Source: CAIKZZ01 sp035524495
GTDB lineage: Bacteria > Pseudomonadota > Gammaproteobacteria > Steroidobacterales > Steroidobacteraceae
Reading direction: 5' to 3'
DNA length: 16,005 nucleotides
NCBI GenBank assembly: GCA_035524495.1
Contig: DATKOR010000022.1
Span: forward strand, 1 to 16,005
The translations under genes were made by a program, and so were the position numbers. Positions 13,568-16,005 of the stretch are shown here, piece by piece. The stretch's first letter is position 1; each line of letters opens with the position of its first letter. A model generated the notes under the pieces. That model saw only the letters and a program-made list of their open reading frames with translations. It did not search any database and was not told where the DNA came from.

Positions 13568-14563
13568 ATGGAAGCGCGCACCCTCGGGGCCCAGGGTCCC
13601 GCCGTCTCGGCCCTGGGTCTTGGCTGCATGGGGATGTCCGGGACCTACGGGACCGACGCGAGCCGGGATCCCGTCGAGTCGGAGGCGACGCTCGAGCGGG
13701 CGCTCGCGCTCGGCATCACGTTGCTCGACACCGCCGAGGTCTACGGGCCCTACGCGAACGAGGCACTGATCGGCCGCGTGCTCGCCCGCCATCGCCGGCC
13801 GGTGTTCGTCGCGACCAAGTTCGGCTTCCGGATCGACGCGCGCGGCGACATCGACGGCTGCGACGGGAGCCCCGCGAACGCGCGCCGGGCCTGCGAGGCG
13901 TCGTTGCAGCGCCTCGGCGTCGAGGCCATCGACCTTTACTACCTGCACCGCCGGGATCCGGCGGTGCCGATCGAGGAGACCGTCGGCGCGATGGCCGAGC
14001 TCGTGCGCGCTGGCAAGGTGCGCCACCTCGGACTCTCGGAGGTGAGCGCCGCGACGCTCAGGCGCGCGGCCGCCGTGCACCCGATCACGGCGCTGCAGTC
14101 GGAGTATTCGCTGTTCGAGCGCGGCGTGGAGCGTGAGGTGCTGCCGGCGTGCCGCGCGCTCGGCGTCGGCTTCGTGCCGTTCGCGCCGCTCGGGCGCGGC
14201 TTCCTCACCGGCGCCGCGCGCCGCGCCGAGGAGTACCAGCCCGGCGACTTTCGCGGCGTGCTGCCACGCTTCCAGGCCGAGCACTTCGACCACAACCGCG
14301 CGCTCGCCGAGTCCCTCGCCCGGCTCGCGGCGCGCCTCGGCCTCTCGGCCGCGCAGCTCGCGCTCGCGTGGCTCCTGGCCCAGGGCCCGGACATCGTGCC
14401 GATCCCGGGCGCGCGGCAGCGGCGCCACCTCGAGGAGAACGTCGCCGCCGCCGCCGTCCGGCTCGCGGCCTGCGACCTGATGGCGCTCGAGGAGATGTTC
14501 CCGCGCGGGGCGGCCGCGGGCGAGCGCTACCGCGACGCCGACTTCGGCTACGTCGACCGCTGA
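13568..14563 (+). CDS. Aldo/keto reductase family oxidoreductase
   Basis: 331 residues from the ATG at 13568; the open frame extends 39 codons further upstream but crosses the sigma54 promoter region and has no family match there. It is an NADPH-dependent (beta/alpha)8 barrel reductase of carbonyl compounds. The catalytic tetrad is visible as D54 and Y59 (LLDTAEVYG), K84 (ATKFGF) and H127 (YLHRRDP). Cofactor-site segments are GLSEVSAATLRRA and, near the C-terminus, PIPGARQRRHLEENVAA. The pattern (GLGCMGMSGTYG, FAPLGRGFLTG) matches the AKR13-like YakC/pyridoxal reductase group; the substrate cannot be told. It is divergent from fliL and converges on the ankyrin gene with 3 bp between stops. 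No functional link to flagella is apparent. Confidence 0.93.
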   Translation: MEARTLGAQGPAVSALGLGCMGMSGTYGTDASRDPVESEATLERALALGITLLDTAEVYGPYANEALIGRVLARHRRPVFVATKFGFRIDARGDIDGCDGSPANARRACEASLQRLGVEAIDLYYLHRRDPAVPIEETVGAMAELVRAGKVRHLGLSEVSAATLRRAAAVHPITALQSEYSLFERGVEREVLPACRALGVGFVPFAPLGRGFLTGAARRAEEYQPGDFRGVLPRFQAEHFDHNRALAESLARLAARLGLSAAQLALAWLLAQGPDIVPIPGARQRRHLEENVAAAAVRLAACDLMALEEMFPRGAAAGERYRDADFGYVDR

Positions 14564-14566
14564 CGG

Positions 14567-16005
14567 CTACTTGGCGTCGAACAGCGCCGCGAGCGAAGGG
14601 TCGCCAACCTGGTGCGCGAGGTCCTTGGCGCTCTGCGAGGCGCCGTTGCGGATGCGCTGGTCGGCGCCGAGCTCCATCAGCACGCGCGCCGTCTCGGCCT
14701 GGCGGCCGGCCACGGCCGCGAGCAGCGGCGTGTTGCCGAGGTCGTTGCGCGCCTCGATGTTGGCGCCCGCGGCGACGAGCGCGCGCACCGCGGCGGTGCG
14801 TCCCGCGCCCGCGGCGAGCAGGAGCGGCGTATTGCCGGTCTTGGTGCGCGCCTCGCGCGGCGCGCCCGCCTTCAGGAGCCTCGCCGTCAGGTCCGCATCG
14901 CCGCGCTGCGCGGCGATCGCGAGCGGCGTCACGCCGTCGCGGTCGGCGAGGTCGAGGCCGCCGGCGAGCACCAGCGCCGCACCCGCGCGCCCGGCACCGG
15001 CCTGCGCCGCGACCGCGATCGCGGTGCGGCCGGCGGCGTCCCGGACCTTGGCGTCGGCGCCGGCGGCGAGCAAGGCGGCGATGCTCGCGGCGTCGTCGCG
15101 CTGCGCGGCGACCATCAGCGCCGTCCGGCCCGCACCGTCGAGGGCATTGGGCTTCGCGCCCGCGGCGATGAGCGCCGTGATCGCATCGGCGGCCCCGAGC
15201 TCGGCGGCGAGCGTGAGCGGGGTCGCATTGCGCGCCTGCGGGGCGTTCGCATCCGCACGGTGGGCGAGCAGCGCCTTCGCAGCGCCGACCTGCTTGTGGC
15301 GCAGCGCGCTGCCGAGCGCGCTGTCGCCGTCGCTGGCCGCCGCGTTCGGCTTCGCGCCGGCCTCGAGCAGCGCCTCGACGACCGGCACGTGCCCGCCGCG
15401 TGCCGCGGCGATCAGCGCCGTCACGCCGCGCGCGTCGCCGAAATTGACGTCGGCGCCGCCGGCGAGCGCGGCCTTCACGGCCGGCAGCTCGCCCTTGTCG
15501 GCGGCGATCATCAGGGGCGTCCAGCCGGTGTAGAGGTCGTCGTGCGGGATCTGGCGCGCGACACTGACGCGCGCGACGCCGGTCGCGCCGCGCGCCTTCA
15601 GCAGGCTCACGATCGCGACCGCGGCCGGCGTGCTGCCGGCGCGGTCGGCGAGGTCGAGCGCGGAGAGGCCCTGGGCGTTGCGCGGCTCGGCGTCGGCGCC
15701 GTGCGCGAGCAGCACCTCGACCGCCGGCTGCGACTGCGCGGCGACCGCGAGCATCAGCGGCGTGCCGCCGCGGGCGTCGGCGAGGTTCGGGTCCGCCTTC
15801 GCAGCGAGCAGCACCGCGAGCACCGGCGCGGCGCCGCGGCGGGCGGCGACGAGCAGCGCCGTGTCGCCGGCGCTGTCGCGCGCGTCGACCTGCGCGCCCT
15901 TCGCCAGCAGCAGCCGCGCGGCCTCGGCCTTCTGGCCGTCGGCCGCCTCGTGCAGCGCGCTGCGCTTGTCGGGGCCGGTCAGCGTCGCCGGCACCGTCGC
16001 GAGCA
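14567..16005 (-). CDS. Ankyrin-repeat protein, 5' end beyond right edge
   Basis: At least 475 residues; the frame is open to the window edge, so the true start is probably outside. An internal GTG at 15994 is possible, but upstream codons read LATV, which could be the end of a signal peptide. The sequence is 13 consecutive 33-residue ankyrin repeats plus a short C-terminal cap. Each has a G-x-T-P/A-L-x-x-A-A core and an LLxAGADxxxxD turn, for example TGNTPLLLAAGAGRTAAVRA. The fourth unit carries about 15 extra residues (near 136-155, counted from 15994), which splits the array into 4 plus 9. Ankyrin stacks bind proteins; no catalytic domain is visible. It converges on the aldo/keto reductase with 3 bp between stops and no terminator between them. 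The partner and function are unknown. Confidence 0.9.
   Translation of the reverse strand, partial: LATVPATLTGPDKRSALHEAADGQKAEAARLLLAKGAQVDARDSAGDTALLVAARRGAAPVLAVLLAAKADPNLADARGGTPLMLAVAAQSQPAVEVLLAHGADAEPRNAQGLSALDLADRAGSTPAAVAIVSLLKARGATGVARVSVARQIPHDDLYTGWTPLMIAADKGELPAVKAALAGGADVNFGDARGVTALIAAARGGHVPVVEALLEAGAKPNAAASDGDSALGSALRHKQVGAAKALLAHRADANAPQARNATPLTLAAELGAADAITALIAAGAKPNALDGAGRTALMVAAQRDDAASIAALLAAGADAKVRDAAGRTAIAVAAQAGAGRAGAALVLAGGLDLADRDGVTPLAIAAQRGDADLTARLLKAGAPREARTKTGNTPLLLAAGAGRTAAVRALVAAGANIEARNDLGNTPLLAAVAGRQAETARVLMELGADQRIRNGASQSAKDLAHQVGDPSLAALFDAK

Noticed and set aside
14567..16005. Repetitive DNA pattern suggesting a satellite or CRISPR-like array
   Set aside because: The periodicity is about 99 bp, matching the 33-residue ankyrin unit, and the repeats are diverged at the DNA level. 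It is coding repetition.

Overview
The window is high-GC DNA from a motile proteobacterium, most likely a non-enteric gammaproteobacterium and possibly a betaproteobacterium. The reasons are the conserved tRNA-Tyr / tRNA-Gly / tRNA-Thr / tuf block, a polar-flagellum type gene order (fliLMNOPQR-flhBA-flhF-flhG-fliA-motCD), a sigma54 promoter in front of that block, and FlhF/FlhG (FleN) proteins of the Pseudomonas/Vibrio kind. The species cannot be named from the sequence alone.

Layout. Positions 1-721 (minus strand) hold a stable-RNA and translation operon: a TTGACA promoter, tRNA-Tyr(GUA), tRNA-Gly(UCC), tRNA-Thr(GGU), a structured leader, and the 5' end of tuf (EF-Tu), which runs off the left edge. 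A GC-rich terminator at 734-788 separates it from the flagellar operon. Positions 816-13395 (minus strand) hold 15 tightly packed genes, read right to left: fliL, fliM, fliN, fliO, fliP, fliQ, fliR, flhB, flhA, flhF, flhG, fliA, motC, motD and a DUF2802 gene. Gaps are 29 nt or less and many stops overlap the next start. One sigma54 promoter with the full core consensus lies at 13427-13442, just upstream of fliL, and no other convincing promoter was seen inside the block. Positions 13568-14563 (plus strand) encode a divergent aldo/keto reductase, possibly leaderless. Its stop lies 3 bp from the stop of a converging minus-strand ankyrin-repeat gene that fills the rest of the window and runs off the right edge.

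How the genes work together. FliL, FliM and FliN belong to the basal body and switch. FliO, FliP, FliQ, FliR, FlhB and FlhA form the flagellar export gate. FlhF and FlhG set the place and number of flagella. FliA (sigma28) switches on the late genes. MotC/MotD form a stator, and DUF2802 is an uncharacterised membrane-anchored coiled-coil protein.

The most notable feature is what is missing. In the Pseudomonas-type arrangement, chemotaxis genes (cheYZAB) lie between fliA and motC, and parC-parP-cheW lie between motD and the DUF2802 gene. Here both blocks are absent, while motC-motD-DUF2802 remain attached to fliA. No clearly new defence or mobile system was found.
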